A stretch of 64,000 nt of DNA from Lentzea waywayandensis (GCF_900115955.1 NZ_FOYL01000002.1:1054001-1118000); one strand, 5' to 3'. Counted from the stretch's first letter, positions 51,572-60,166 are shown. Made by a program: numbers and translations. Notes: a model not told the origin generated them from the sequence alone.

Positions 51572-51581
51572 CGGCCCCGTG

Positions 51582-52154
51582 CTAGCTCGCGAGCGCCGCG
51601 AGGTGTTCGAACGAAGTCGGTTCGACGACCCACTCGGTGGGCTCCGCGGACTTCGCCGCGCGACCGTTCGCGAAGCTCTGGTTCACCCAGTTCGCCTCGC
51701 CCGCGCTGGGGTACACGTTGCGGCAGGAGTACCCGGCGCTGCCACCGGACATCAGGATGTTGCAGTTGCCGTTGTAGTTGTCCCGCAGGCCGAGGGTGTG
51801 GCCCATCTCGTGGGTGATCACCCGCAGCGGCGAGTAGCCCTCGTTGATCTGCAACCGGTCGAGGATGATCTGCCCGGAACCGTGCCCGATGGTCGCACGC
51901 GAGCCACCACCACTGGTCACCGAGATCCGGATGTTCCCGGCCCCGCTCGTCTGGACCATCCTGATGTTCGGAACCCGGCTGTTCCACACCTGGATCGCTT
52001 GCGGGACATAGCCCGCGTACTCACCGCCGCCGCTGACGGTGATGGTCCGGGCCAGGGCGGCTGAGGACTCGGCGGAGGCCGCGGGGGCGGCGACCACCGT
52101 CAGGGCGAGCGCGGCCACACCGGCCATCGTCGCGACAAGTTTGCGCAGGGACAC
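51582..52154 (-). CDS. Secreted snapalysin-family zinc metalloprotease (M7)
   Basis: 190 aa; GTG start with GGAG upstream. Signal peptide about 1-28 (ASA). The zinc motif HEMGHTLGLRD (His115, Glu116, His119, Asp125) is the M7 form HExxHxxGxxD, with a single disulfide pair in NCNIL and YSCRN. It is the size of Streptomyces snapalysin, without a long propeptide. It degrades extracellular protein. Monocistronic. Confidence 0.92.
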   Translation of the reverse strand: MSLRKLVATMAGVAALALTVVAAPAASAESSAALARTITVSGGGEYAGYVPQAIQVWNSRVPNIRMVQTSGAGNIRISVTSGGGSRATIGHGSGQIILDRLQINEGYSPLRVITHEMGHTLGLRDNYNGNCNILMSGGSAGYSCRNVYPSAGEANWVNQSFANGRAAKSAEPTEWVVEPTSFEHLAALAS

Positions 52155-52332
52155 GAGAAACTCCAGTTCTTGAGCGGAGTGCAGGGATCGCCGACACTAT
52201 CGACGGGCCGCGTCACGACAAGCGATCGACCGGGCACGGCCGGTGGTGAGCGAAAACCGGCGAGCGCTGTGCCTGGCACGGCACGAGTCTCTGGAAGAAC
52301 TCTGGAATTCCGGCGTCTTCCCCGGAGGTGAG

Positions 52333-53202
52333 ATGAACGAGGCCGAGTTCGGCACGGCGTTGCGGTCCGCCATCAGGGCCAGGGGTCTGACGCTCCAGAG
52401 CGTGCGCAACAGACTCGCCCAGCACGGCATCGTGATCGGCCTGGCGACGCTGAGCAGCTGGCAGTCAGGCCACAACCGGCCGGAACGAGCCGAGTCGCTG
52501 CGCGCCGTCGCCGCGATCGAACAGTTGCTCGCGCTTCCGGCCGGCTCGCTGATCCGGCTGCTCGGCCCGCGCAGGCCGCGCGGCAGGACCGCGAGCACCG
52601 TGCCGTCCGGGTGGAGCGCGATCGGCAGGATGATCAGCCACCTCGGCTCGAACGCGCCGGTCCGCGTGCTCCTGACCGAGGACCAGGTCCACGTGAGCGA
52701 GAACCGCCTGCTGCGCACCGTTCGCACCAAGATCATGGGAACGGTGACGGGCAGCCACGCGGTGGACCGCTGGTGCGTCGGCTGCACGGCGGAACCGAAG
52801 CGGGACCTGAACGACATCCGCGTGGTGCCGGTCCGCCGCTGCCGGACCGGCACCACGGTGCGCGACGACTCGGCCCACCTGCTCGGAACCGAACTACTGC
52901 TCGACCGGGTCTACCGGCGGGACGAGACGTTCGTCATCGAGTACGACTGCGTCTTCGACCGGCCGCTGGCCGAGGACGAGTACTTCCGGGTGATCACCCA
53001 GCCGACGAACCTGTACGTCCTCCAGGTCTCCTTTCGCAGAACCCCTTCACCCGCCCGGTGTGTGCGGTTCCTCGGCACACCACGCGGAACCGACCAGGGC
53101 GACGCCACGCTGATCAGCCGTGGCACCGCGATGATCGCCCAGCCGGACGCGGCACCCGGCGTCTACGGCATGCGCTGGGAATGGGATCCACCGTGGAACT
53201 GA
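52333..53202 (+). CDS. XRE-type HTH regulator with unknown C-terminal domain
   Basis: 289 aa; the ATG at 52333 has GGAGG four to five bases upstream, while the in-frame longer start at 52243 lacks one. An N-terminal HTH (about 5-60; LTLQSVRNRLAQHG and TLSSWQSGHNRPER) is followed by a linker and a beta-rich domain. That domain has repeated Trp/Cys motifs (DRWCVGCTAEP) and EYDCVFDRPLAEDEYFRV, which I do not recognise. Proteins of this layout are actinobacteria-specific; DNA binding is likely, targets unknown. Confidence 0.8.
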   Translation: MNEAEFGTALRSAIRARGLTLQSVRNRLAQHGIVIGLATLSSWQSGHNRPERAESLRAVAAIEQLLALPAGSLIRLLGPRRPRGRTASTVPSGWSAIGRMISHLGSNAPVRVLLTEDQVHVSENRLLRTVRTKIMGTVTGSHAVDRWCVGCTAEPKRDLNDIRVVPVRRCRTGTTVRDDSAHLLGTELLLDRVYRRDETFVIEYDCVFDRPLAEDEYFRVITQPTNLYVLQVSFRRTPSPARCVRFLGTPRGTDQGDATLISRGTAMIAQPDAAPGVYGMRWEWDPPWN

Positions 53203-53206
53203 CGGC

Positions 53207-53626
53207 TCAGTAGACGAACCGGCGCACGTCGTCCGGCTGGAGGACGAGCCGGACCTGGTCGGCGCCGAGGATCTCGGCGAGGTCGGCGACGCGGGACGGG
53301 TCGTCGGCGTCCCAGTAGCGGGCAGCCAGCCGTTCGGCCAGTTCGTGCGCCCCGTCGGTCTCCACCGTGACGTGGCCGGAGACCGCCAGCCAGCGCTCGC
53401 GTTCCCTCACCGGGGCGGCGACGACGATCGAGGCGCGGGGATCGCGGCGCAGGCGGCGGACCTTCAGCGAGTTCGGGTCGGTGAACAGCTGGATCGTCCC
53501 CTCGGCCGTGGCCTCGAACCACACCGGCCGCGGCTGTGCGGGCACCGGCCCCGCCGCGACGGACAGGAACCCGTAGAGCGGGCGGCGCAGGAACTCCAGA
53601 TCCTCGGTGGTCAGCGAATCGCTCAT
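53207..53626 (-). CDS. PPOX-class split-barrel flavin or F420-binding protein
   Basis: 139 aa from the ATG at 53626. Split beta-barrel: PRPVWFEATAEGTIQLFTD, SLKVRRLRRDPRASIVVAAP and WLAVSGHVTVE are typical of pyridoxamine-phosphate-oxidase-like, F420-binding proteins in actinobacteria. It probably reduces an unknown small molecule with F420H2 or flavin. It ends four bases from the converging XRE gene. Confidence 0.86.
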   Translation of the reverse strand: MSDSLTTEDLEFLRRPLYGFLSVAAGPVPAQPRPVWFEATAEGTIQLFTDPNSLKVRRLRRDPRASIVVAAPVRERERWLAVSGHVTVETDGAHELAERLAARYWDADDPSRVADLAEILGADQVRLVLQPDDVRRFVY

Positions 53627-53695
53627 GAGTCCGATTGAACACGGGCGGATCACCACCGGCACATGGGCGAGAAGCCGCGCCGCCTGTCCAATCGT

Positions 53696-54244
53696 CTACC
53701 CGGCGTTGATGCGCGCACCGATCCACGCGACGACGAGCAGGAACCCCACCACGCCCGCGAACTGCCACAGCACCAGGTCGAAGCTCCTGCGCACCCCGTT
53801 CTCCGCCGGCACGGGGTCCGGCCGGTGCCGTTCGATCTCCTCCCGGATCCGGTGCTGCACCCGGCTTCCGTTCAGGGAGCTCGCGACGGAGAACGCCCCG
53901 GCGGCGACGTTGATCCGCTCCCCCGCCGTGGTGACGAGGTGGACCTCGCGCTTCGACTCGACCGACGCGAGGTCGGCCCACGGCACCCAGTACGCGCGGA
54001 ACCAGTTCACCACCAGCACGCCCGAGTCGTAGATCTTCACCGCCGCGTGCGCACCGACCATCCACACGAACCAGGTGATCGGCGCCATGATCGCGATGAA
54101 CTCCAGCCGCTGCGCGAACCCGTTGCCGGGAAACGGGGTGAGCAGCACGTACACGGTCGTGACCAGCATGCCCAGCGTCACGGTCCAGCTGAGGACGCTG
54201 TCGAACTTCCTGCGCAGCACCACTGCCGCCCTGCCCCGGCTCAT
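53696..54244 (-). CDS. Membrane protein with bacterial PH-like domain
   Basis: 182 aa (ATG 54244; GTG 54250 possible). Two N-terminal transmembrane helices (VLSWTVTLGMLVTTVYVLL and IMAPITWFVWMVG) lead into a PH-like cytosolic segment (KIYDSGVLVVNWFRAYWVPWADLASVES, about 70-130). A C-terminal helix (VLWQFAGVVGFLLVVAWIG) follows. This is the bPH6-like layout common in actinomycetes. Function unknown. Only 22 bp separate its start from the divergent esterase gene. Confidence 0.8.
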   Translation of the reverse strand: MSRGRAAVVLRRKFDSVLSWTVTLGMLVTTVYVLLTPFPGNGFAQRLEFIAIMAPITWFVWMVGAHAAVKIYDSGVLVVNWFRAYWVPWADLASVESKREVHLVTTAGERINVAAGAFSVASSLNGSRVQHRIREEIERHRPDPVPAENGVRRSFDLVLWQFAGVVGFLLVVAWIGARINAG

Positions 54245-54266
54245 GGCCACACGATAGGACTTGTCC

Positions 54267-55157
54267 ATGCGACTGGAGAGCTTCATTGATCCAAAACTGG
54301 CCGCGCACGTCGAGGAGTCGCGCCGGACGAACGCCGAGCGGGGCATGAGGCGAGGTCCGAGCAACCCCGGCGAACTGCGGGAGTTCCGGACCGAAGCCCC
54401 CGACGACAACACCCTGATCGAAGCCGACGGCCGGCAGGTGCCCATCAGGATCCTCCATCCCACGAGCGCGCCGCGCGGCGTCTACCTGGACTTCCACGGT
54501 GGCGGCTTCTACCTGGGTTCGGCGGCGCAGGACGACGCCCGCAACCAGCGGCTCGCGGACGCGCTCGGCATCGTGGTCGTAAGCGTCGACTACCGGCTCG
54601 CCCCGGAACACCCCTGGCCCGCCGCTCCCGACGACGCCGAGACGGCAGCGCACTGGCTCCTGGACAACGCCGGGGAGCGGTTCGGCACGGACCGGCTCGC
54701 CATCGGGGGTTTCTCGGCGGGATCGACCCTCGCCGTCACCACGCTGCTGCGACTGCGCGACCAGGGCAAGGCTGCGCGGTTCAGCGGGGCGGTTCTCCAG
54801 TTCGGCACCTACGACGTGAGCGGGCTGACCCCGGCAGGCCGGTTGATCGCGGACGAGTACTTCATCGAGGCCTACGCGGGGCACGTGCCGGACAGGACGA
54901 TCCCGGACCTGTCCCCCGTCTTCGCCGATCTGCGCGGACTGCCGCCGTTCCTGATGGTCGTCGGCGACCAGGACGTCATCCTGGAGGACAACCTGGCGAT
55001 GGCGGCGCGCGTCGTCGGGGCGGGCGGCGAGGTCGATCTCAAGGTCTACCCGGAGTCGCGGCACGGCTTCACCAACCGGGACAACGGCATGGCGCGGGCG
55101 GCCTGGCACGACATCGAGCAGTGGCTCGGCGAACACCTAAACTCCGCTCAAGGGTGA
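54267..55157 (+). CDS. HSL-type alpha/beta hydrolase (esterase/lipase)
   Basis: 296 aa from the ATG at 54267 (TTG 54261 possible). The hormone-sensitive-lipase oxyanion motif DFHGGGFYLGS, nucleophile elbow GGFSAGST, Asp in VVGDQDVI and RHGF His complete the triad. No signal peptide. It hydrolyses short-chain esters. With 22 bp to the divergent gene there is no room for a normal promoter, so promoters must lie within the opposing gene and the transcript may be leaderless. Confidence 0.9.
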   Translation: MRLESFIDPKLAAHVEESRRTNAERGMRRGPSNPGELREFRTEAPDDNTLIEADGRQVPIRILHPTSAPRGVYLDFHGGGFYLGSAAQDDARNQRLADALGIVVVSVDYRLAPEHPWPAAPDDAETAAHWLLDNAGERFGTDRLAIGGFSAGSTLAVTTLLRLRDQGKAARFSGAVLQFGTYDVSGLTPAGRLIADEYFIEAYAGHVPDRTIPDLSPVFADLRGLPPFLMVVGDQDVILEDNLAMAARVVGAGGEVDLKVYPESRHGFTNRDNGMARAAWHDIEQWLGEHLNSAQG

Positions 55158-55175
55158 TCGACACGAGGTGGCGAC

Positions 55176-55562
55176 ATGAAGCTGGGCGATGTCACGCGGA
55201 CCGCTCTGGCCTGCGTCCGGATCTTCAACGGCGCGCTGGGACTGGTCGCCGCCGAACGGATGGCGAAGAGCCTCGGCGACGAACTGGGCGACGACAAGAG
55301 GTTCGTCTACCCGGCCCGCATGTTCGGCATCCGCACGCTCGTCCTCGGCGTGGACCTGCTGACGTTGAAGAGCGGTGACGCGAACGCCCGCCGGGTGTTG
55401 CGGCAGGCCGTGCTCATTCACGCCACGGACACCGCTGCCGCTGTCTACGCCGGCAGGCGCGGCGAGCTGCCGGCCAGGGCGGCGAAGCTGACCACGATCA
55501 TCTCCGCCGTCAACACCGGGCTGGCCGTCGTGTCGCTTCTCGCCGCCGAGAAGGACAGCTGA
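55176..55562 (+). CDS. Small helical membrane protein
   Basis: 128 aa; ATG with GAGGTGG upstream. Likely membrane-associated helices around ALACVRIFNGALGLVAAE, ARMFGIRTLVLGVDLL, HATDTAAAVYAG and LTTIISAVNTGLAVVSLLA, resembling the DUF4267 type. 18 bp after the esterase stop, so probably co-transcribed. No function assigned. Confidence 0.72.
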   Translation: MKLGDVTRTALACVRIFNGALGLVAAERMAKSLGDELGDDKRFVYPARMFGIRTLVLGVDLLTLKSGDANARRVLRQAVLIHATDTAAAVYAGRRGELPARAAKLTTIISAVNTGLAVVSLLAAEKDS

Positions 55563-55575
55563 TCGGAGGGCGGTC

Positions 55576-56138
55576 GTGACGGTCGAGATCGCGCTGCTCG
55601 GAGAGGTGAGCGCGCGGGTCGACGGCCACCCCGTCGAACTGGGGCACGCGCGGCAGCGGTGCGTGCCGGCCGCGCTGGCGATCGACGTCGGCAAGGTCGT
55701 GACCGTGCGGCAGCTGACCGAACACGTCTGGGGCGCCGACCCGCCGCAGCGGTCGCGGGCCACGTTGCACAGCTACCTCTCGCGGTTGCGCCACGCCTTC
55801 GCCGACGCGGTCACACTGGCCGGCGGGCCTTCCGGACACGTGCTCGTCGCGGACGAGTCGCCTGTGGACCTCGCGCGGTTCCGGAAGCTCCGTGACAAGG
55901 CTACGAGCGCGCGATCGAGCTGTACCGGACGGCGGACGACGACTACGGCACCGCCAACACGTTGATGAACCTCGGCCGCACCCACCTCGCGCTCGGACAG
56001 TCCGAACAGGCCGCGAAGGTCTGGCAACGGGCGTTGGGCATGCTCGAACAACAGGGCCGCGAGGAGGAGGCCGGGCGCCTGCGCGAGCAACTCCAACCCC
56101 GAACGCCGACGGCACCGCCGACCGCAGATGGACGTTGA
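55576..56138 (+). pseudogene. Remnant of a SARP/AfsR-type regulator with large internal deletion
   Basis: Codons from the GTG at 55576 encode the winged-helix domain of a SARP regulator (EIALLGEVSARVDGHPVELG, RQLTEHVWGAD and LHSYLSRLRHAF) to about 55898. The reading frame then jumps: from 55902 a different frame gives a TPR segment (YERAIELYRTADDDYGTANT, LGRTHLALGQSEQAAKVWQ) ending at TGA 56138. The NB-ARC and most TPR domains of a full-length protein (normally about 900-1000 aa) are missing. The remaining 129-codon open frame is nonsense after the junction. It would at most make a truncated DNA-binding domain. Confidence 0.82.
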
Positions 56139-56200
56139 TCACCACCCCGGCAGCGGCAGCACGGACGACCGCCGGCGCCTGGTCGCCGGCTGACGACGCG

Positions 56201-56236
56201 GGTGCGTGCCCACGGGAAGCACCGAGGGCACGCACC
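56201..56236. terminator. Hairpin between the SARP remnant and the LPMO gene
   Basis: 11-bp perfect arms GGTGCGTGCCC/GGGCACGCACC around a 14-nt loop, 17 bp after the LPMO stop on the minus strand. Confidence 0.7.
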
Positions 56237-56252
56237 ACATCGGATGGACCTT

Positions 56253-56915
56253 CTAACCGAAGTTCACGTCACTGCACCACATGTAGGCCTGGTCCAGGTG
56301 CGACGCCTGCCAGATCGTGAACACGACGTGGTGACCGCGGTAGGCGCCGGAGGTCTGGACGTTGAACGTGATGTCCTTGGCCGGGGCGTACCTGCCGGTC
56401 TGCATGATGAAGTCCAGGTTGCCCCACCCGAGTCTCTGAGTGGTGGGGTCGTACCCGTTCTTGCTCACGTAGACCCGGAAGAAGTCGGCACCGTGAGTCG
56501 CCTGGTCGTACAGGTGCATCGAGAAGGTGCTGCCGACGTTGGTGGTCTTCCACCGGCCAGGTGTGTTCAGGGAGTTGTTGCGGGAGAGGGCGTTGCTGCA
56601 GAGCTGCCCGTCCGGGGTCGCCCCCTGGAAGTTTCGGCCGAGCCCGTCCCGCAGCGCGCTCATCCAGTTCCACATCGTGTCGGCGTTGGCCTGGAAGGCT
56701 TGCCAGCACATGGGATCCTGTTGCTGCATAGCGGGATTCGTGTGCTGGCTGCCCCAGGTCTTCCAGCACTGGTAGGCGCGGGTCGCGGGGCCGACGATGG
56801 TGCCGTGCGCCGAGGCCGGCGGGGCCCAGAGGGCGGTGCAGGCCAGCATTCCGACGATCACGGCAACAATGCCTCTACGTCTGGCGACGGAACCGGAGGA
56901 AGTGTGCAGACGCAT
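56253..56915 (-). CDS. Secreted AA10 lytic polysaccharide monooxygenase
   Basis: 220 aa; ATG preceded by GGAGG. The signal peptide (1-36) is cut before His37 (ASA|HGTIVGP), the N-terminal copper ligand; His141 in QATHGADFF is the second ligand and Phe219 near the C-terminus is the likely axial residue. Cysteines pair in YQCW/MCW and LCSN/MWCSD. Single AA10 domain without CBM. The TRAYQCWKTWG region resembles cellulose-active C1 oxidisers more than chitin-active ones. A CebR box 45 bp upstream agrees with cellulose induction. It works with secreted cellulases encoded elsewhere. Confidence 0.92.
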   Translation of the reverse strand: MRLHTSSGSVARRRGIVAVIVGMLACTALWAPPASAHGTIVGPATRAYQCWKTWGSQHTNPAMQQQDPMCWQAFQANADTMWNWMSALRDGLGRNFQGATPDGQLCSNALSRNNSLNTPGRWKTTNVGSTFSMHLYDQATHGADFFRVYVSKNGYDPTTQRLGWGNLDFIMQTGRYAPAKDITFNVQTSGAYRGHHVVFTIWQASHLDQAYMWCSDVNFG

Positions 56916-56959
56916 GGTTGAGCCTCCATTCTCCGATGATCGAGCAACAGCGATCGATC

Positions 56960-56973
56960 TGGGAGCGCTCCCA
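56960..56973. promoter_or_regulatory. CebR box upstream of the LPMO gene
   Basis: Perfect TGGGAGCGCTCCCA 45 bp before the LPMO start, identical to the boxes at 578 and 57205. Confidence 0.88.
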
Positions 56974-57110
56974 ATTTCACCTTATCCATCACCCTCCGAG
57001 ATCGCAACGGTGCATTGAGTGACAGACGTGGCCGCCTCGAGCCGCGGGGGCTGCCGGACCTCGGCCAACCGTCCTGACATCACGTCTCCGGTTTCCTCAT
57101 TCCCCCAAAG

Positions 57111-57137
57111 CATTCGACTCGATTCGACTGTCGAATG
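57111..57137. promoter_or_regulatory. Inverted repeat CATTCGAC-N11-GTCGAATG
   Basis: Perfect 8-bp arms; the spacer itself contains another GATTCGAC. Same element family as the GTCGAA/TTCGAC clusters at the CAZyme promoters. Confidence 0.5.
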
Positions 57138-57204
57138 TGGACGGTCTCGGCTTGCGCGAAGACTCCGAACGTCGTCTTGGCCCTCGACGATCCGGACCGA
57201 ATTC

Positions 57205-57218
57205 TGGGAGCGCTCCCA
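57205..57218. promoter_or_regulatory. Orphan CebR box
   Basis: TGGGAGCGCTCCCA within a 22-bp palindrome (57201-57222). No intact gene begins within 230 bp on the plus strand. Confidence 0.85.
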
Positions 57219-57452
57219 GAATCGTCGACGAGGACGCGGTGCGCATGGCAAGACGCCGGCTTCTCCTGGAGGCCGTGCCAGTCGCGGCCGGACTACCGGT
57301 GTGGCAGCGGCGGCGTGGCTCGGTTTCACCGCCAACCGCACCGCGGCCGGGTGTTCCCCGCCCAACTCGGACCAGGGACACTCACGGGCGCGAACAACCG
57401 CCCGGCCCGGGAAGTCTGACTCCTGCACACAGCAGCACGAGGAGCGGACGAC

Positions 57453-57893
57453 ATGCCCACCATCACCCTGACCCAGCAGACCACCGCGACGCCCGAGCAG
57501 TTCGTCGCCGGGCTCACCGACTTCGGCCCCGGCCGCGCGGAGCTCTTTCCCAACAGCGCCGACGCCGACCTGCGGGTGCACGACCGGGGCGACACGTTCG
57601 CCGACGTCACCGAGGGGTCCGGCGGCATCTGGGAACGCCTGCACTACGACTGGTCCGATCTCAGCCACGTCGTGCTGACCACCGTCGACTCCAACGTGTG
57701 GGGCGGCCGTTCCGGTCACACCTACACGTTCACCAGGCAGGCCGACGGCACGACGCTCGTGCGCGCCGAAGTGGTGCGCGAAGGCAAGAACCTCAAGGGA
57801 AAGCTGCTCGGTCTCGCACTCGGGCTGCTCGGCGGGAAGGTGCTCGGCGGAGCTCTCGCGAAGACCGTGAAGGCCATCGAGACCCGGGGTTAG
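57453..57893 (+). CDS. SRPBCC-fold small-molecule-binding protein
   Basis: 146 aa; GGAG nine bases before the ATG. Polyketide-cyclase/START-like pattern: an N-terminal strand (ITLTQQTTATPEQFVAGL), WERLHYDWSDLSHVVLTTVD strands and a C-terminal amphipathic helix (LLGLALGLLGGKVLGGALAK). It likely binds a hydrophobic ligand; no catalytic role can be assigned. The stop codon overlaps the iron box of the following gene. Confidence 0.7.
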   Translation: MPTITLTQQTTATPEQFVAGLTDFGPGRAELFPNSADADLRVHDRGDTFADVTEGSGGIWERLHYDWSDLSHVVLTTVDSNVWGGRSGHTYTFTRQADGTTLVRAEVVREGKNLKGKLLGLALGLLGGKVLGGALAKTVKAIETRG

Positions 57894-57908
57894 GTAAGGG
57901 TGCCCTAG
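57890..57908. promoter_or_regulatory. DtxR/IdeR-type iron box
   Basis: TTAGGTAAGGGTGCCCTAG matches 14 of 19 positions of the DtxR-family consensus TTAGGTTAGGCTAACCTAA. It lies 36 bp before the first FecCD permease gene and overlaps the SRPBCC stop. Confidence 0.75.
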
Positions 57909-57943
57909 GTCAACGCGCCGGGCGGCAGCTAACGTAACCCGTC

Positions 57944-59008
57944 GTGAGCATGGTCGTGGAGCAACGCGGGCTCGAACCCGCGCCAGCACAGGAGCGCCCG
58001 CACCGGCGACGGCGTCTCGGGCTGGTGGGGTTGCTGGTGTTGCTGGCCGTGGCATCGGTGCTGTCGCTGGTGGTCGGCGCGCGGTCGCTCACCCCGGCCG
58101 AGGTGTGGCAGGGGCTGTTCGGCGATCCCGGCGGCGACCAGCGGCTCACCGAGATCACGTTGATCGTGCAGACGCTGCGCGTGCCGCGGACGGTGCTCGC
58201 GCTCGTGGCGGGCCTCGCGCTCGGCGTCGCGGGCGCGTTGATCCAGGGACACACGCGCAACCCCATCGCGGACACCGGTCTGCTCGGCGTCAACTCCGGG
58301 GCGTCGTTCGCCGTGGTGTTGTCGGTCTACCTGTTCGGCCTGCAGAACCCGGTCCAGTACATGTGGTTCGCGTTCCTCGGCGCCGCGGCGGCGGGCGTGG
58401 TGGTGTTCGGGCTGTCGAGCCTGGGCCGCGGCGCGGGCAACCCGCTCACGCTCGCGTTGGCGGGTCAGGGCGTCACGGTGTTCCTGGCCGCGATGACGAC
58501 CGCGGTGGCGTTGGGCGACAAGCAGACGCTCGACGTGCTGCGGTTCTGGAACGCGGGCTCGGTGCAGGGCGTCGGGTGGGACGTGATCGTGGTCGCGGCG
58601 ATCTTCGTCGCCGTCGGGCTCGTACTGGCGCTGGTCAACCTGCCGGTGCTCAACCTGTTCAACCTCGGTGACGACGTCGCGCGCGGCCTCGGCGTGAACA
58701 TCGCGGCGGGACGCACCGTCGGCGTCGTCGCCGTCACGCTGCTCGCGGGCGCGGCCACGGCGGCGTGCGGGCCTATCGCGTTCCTCGGTCTGATGGTCGC
58801 GCACATCGCGCGGTGGCTCACCGGACCGGACTACCGCTGGCTCGTGCCGTACGCGGGGTTGCTCGGCGCGGCCGTGCTGCTGCTCGGCGACATCGCGGGA
58901 CGGCTCGTCGTACGGCCCGCCGAACTGCAGGCCGGCATCGTCATCGCCCTCATCGGCGCCCCGTTCTTCGCGGTGCTGGTCTGGCTCGGGAAGTTCAGGC
59001 AGGCATGA
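57944..59008 (+). CDS. FecCD-type iron-siderophore ABC permease
   Basis: 354 aa; GTG start. About nine to ten transmembrane helices. LRVPRTVLALVAGLALGVAGALIQGHTRNPIADTG is the FecCD/BtuC hallmark, with the later CGPIAFLGLMVAHIAR motif contacting the ATPase. It transports ferric siderophores, haem or vitamin B12. The iron box in front points to iron. It overlaps its partner by ATGA. No binding protein or ATPase gene is adjacent. Confidence 0.92.
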   Translation: MSMVVEQRGLEPAPAQERPHRRRRLGLVGLLVLLAVASVLSLVVGARSLTPAEVWQGLFGDPGGDQRLTEITLIVQTLRVPRTVLALVAGLALGVAGALIQGHTRNPIADTGLLGVNSGASFAVVLSVYLFGLQNPVQYMWFAFLGAAAAGVVVFGLSSLGRGAGNPLTLALAGQGVTVFLAAMTTAVALGDKQTLDVLRFWNAGSVQGVGWDVIVVAAIFVAVGLVLALVNLPVLNLFNLGDDVARGLGVNIAAGRTVGVVAVTLLAGAATAACGPIAFLGLMVAHIARWLTGPDYRWLVPYAGLLGAAVLLLGDIAGRLVVRPAELQAGIVIALIGAPFFAVLVWLGKFRQA

Positions 59009-60060
59009 TCAACGCACCCGAAATGCACCGCGGCGTCCGCGTCGGCGGCTGGTCCTGGGTCTGGCGGCCGTGGGTCGTGCTCGTGACGGTCGTGCTGGCC
59101 GCGCTGACGTTTCTGATCTTCTGCGTGTCGATCTCGATCGGCGACTTCACGATCGAGCTGCCCGCGGTGGTCAGGACGCTGTTCGGGCAGGGCGAGCGGG
59201 TCGACGAGTTCGTGATCATGGACCTGCGGATGCCGCGCGCCCTGGTCGGTCTCATCGCCGGGGTCTCGCTCGGGATCTCCGGCGCGCTGACGCAGTCGAT
59301 CGCCCGCAACGCGCTGGCCAGCCCGGACGTGCTCGGCATCACCGGCGGAGCCAGCGCGACCGCGGTGTTCATCGTGACGGCCGGTGGTGGCACGGCGATC
59401 GGCGGCGCCATGGGACTGCCGGCGGCGGCGCTGACCGGCGGCCTGCTGACGGGGTTGCTCGTCTACTTCATGACGTGGAAGAAGGGCATCGACGGGTTCC
59501 GGCTGATCCTCATCGGCGTCTCGGTCAGCGCGGTCATGCAGGCGCTCACGACGTGGCTGCTGGTGCTGGCCGACATCCGCGACGTCGCCCGCGCGCAACG
59601 CTGGCTCGTCGGGTCGCTCGACTCGCGGAGGTGGACCGAGGTCTGGACGACGCTCTGGGTCACGATCGCGCTGGTCGTCGTGGTGATGGTGATCGCCTTC
59701 CAGCTCCAGCCGATGCACTTCGGCGACGACGTCGCCGCCGGACTCGGCGTCCGGTACTCGGCCGTGCGCGCCGTCCTGTTGTTGTGCGCGGTGCTGCTCG
59801 CGGGCGTCGCGGTCTCCGCCGCGGGCCCGGTGCCGTTCGTCGCCCTGGTCGCGCCGCAGATCACCATGCGACTGCTGCGCTCCCCCGTGCCGCCGTTGCT
59901 GGCGTCCGGTCTGTTCGGCGCGCTGCTGCTGATCGGCTCCGATCTGCTCGCGCGGAGCGTGCTGCCCAACGATCTCCCGGTGGGCGTCGTCACGGCGATC
60001 ATCGGCGGACCATTCCTGGTCTACCTGCTGGTGCGCGCGAACGTGAAGCGCGCGGCCTGA
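59005..60060 (+). CDS. FecCD-type iron-siderophore ABC permease, second subunit
   Basis: 351 aa; ATGA overlap with the first permease. MDLRMPRALVGLIAGVSLGISGALTQSIARNALASPD is the family motif; AAGPVPFVALVAPQI is the ATPase-contact motif. It forms a heterodimer with the upstream subunit. Separate ATPase and binding-protein genes must be supplied elsewhere. Confidence 0.92.
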   Translation: MINAPEMHRGVRVGGWSWVWRPWVVLVTVVLAALTFLIFCVSISIGDFTIELPAVVRTLFGQGERVDEFVIMDLRMPRALVGLIAGVSLGISGALTQSIARNALASPDVLGITGGASATAVFIVTAGGGTAIGGAMGLPAAALTGGLLTGLLVYFMTWKKGIDGFRLILIGVSVSAVMQALTTWLLVLADIRDVARAQRWLVGSLDSRRWTEVWTTLWVTIALVVVVMVIAFQLQPMHFGDDVAAGLGVRYSAVRAVLLLCAVLLAGVAVSAAGPVPFVALVAPQITMRLLRSPVPPLLASGLFGALLLIGSDLLARSVLPNDLPVGVVTAIIGGPFLVYLLVRANVKRAA

Positions 60061-60166
60061 CGTCTTCGCCTAATGTGCACGGGGTCGCGACTCCAGGAAT
60101 TCACCCGCTCGCCGGAATGAATGAGAAGTGATTTTCCGCGATTCGACGAAACACCTCGGCGGAGTT

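Larger units (their letters stand above)
56974..57452. other. Intergenic region with an orphan CebR box and no clear gene
   Basis: Between the LPMO operator and the SRPBCC gene there is no supported CDS. Open frames on both strands have no ribosome site or protein-like composition. From 57246 plus-strand frames read a basic N-terminus (MARRRLLLEA), then only after a frame change AAAAWLGFTAN, which may be the decayed start of a secreted enzyme. The stretch also holds an inverted repeat at 57111 and a CebR box at 57205. Confidence 0.45.

Noticed and set aside
57137-57937. 266-codon plus-strand ORF after the CebR box
   Set aside because: It is the shadow of the SRPBCC gene in another frame; its first part has low-complexity Arg/Pro composition.
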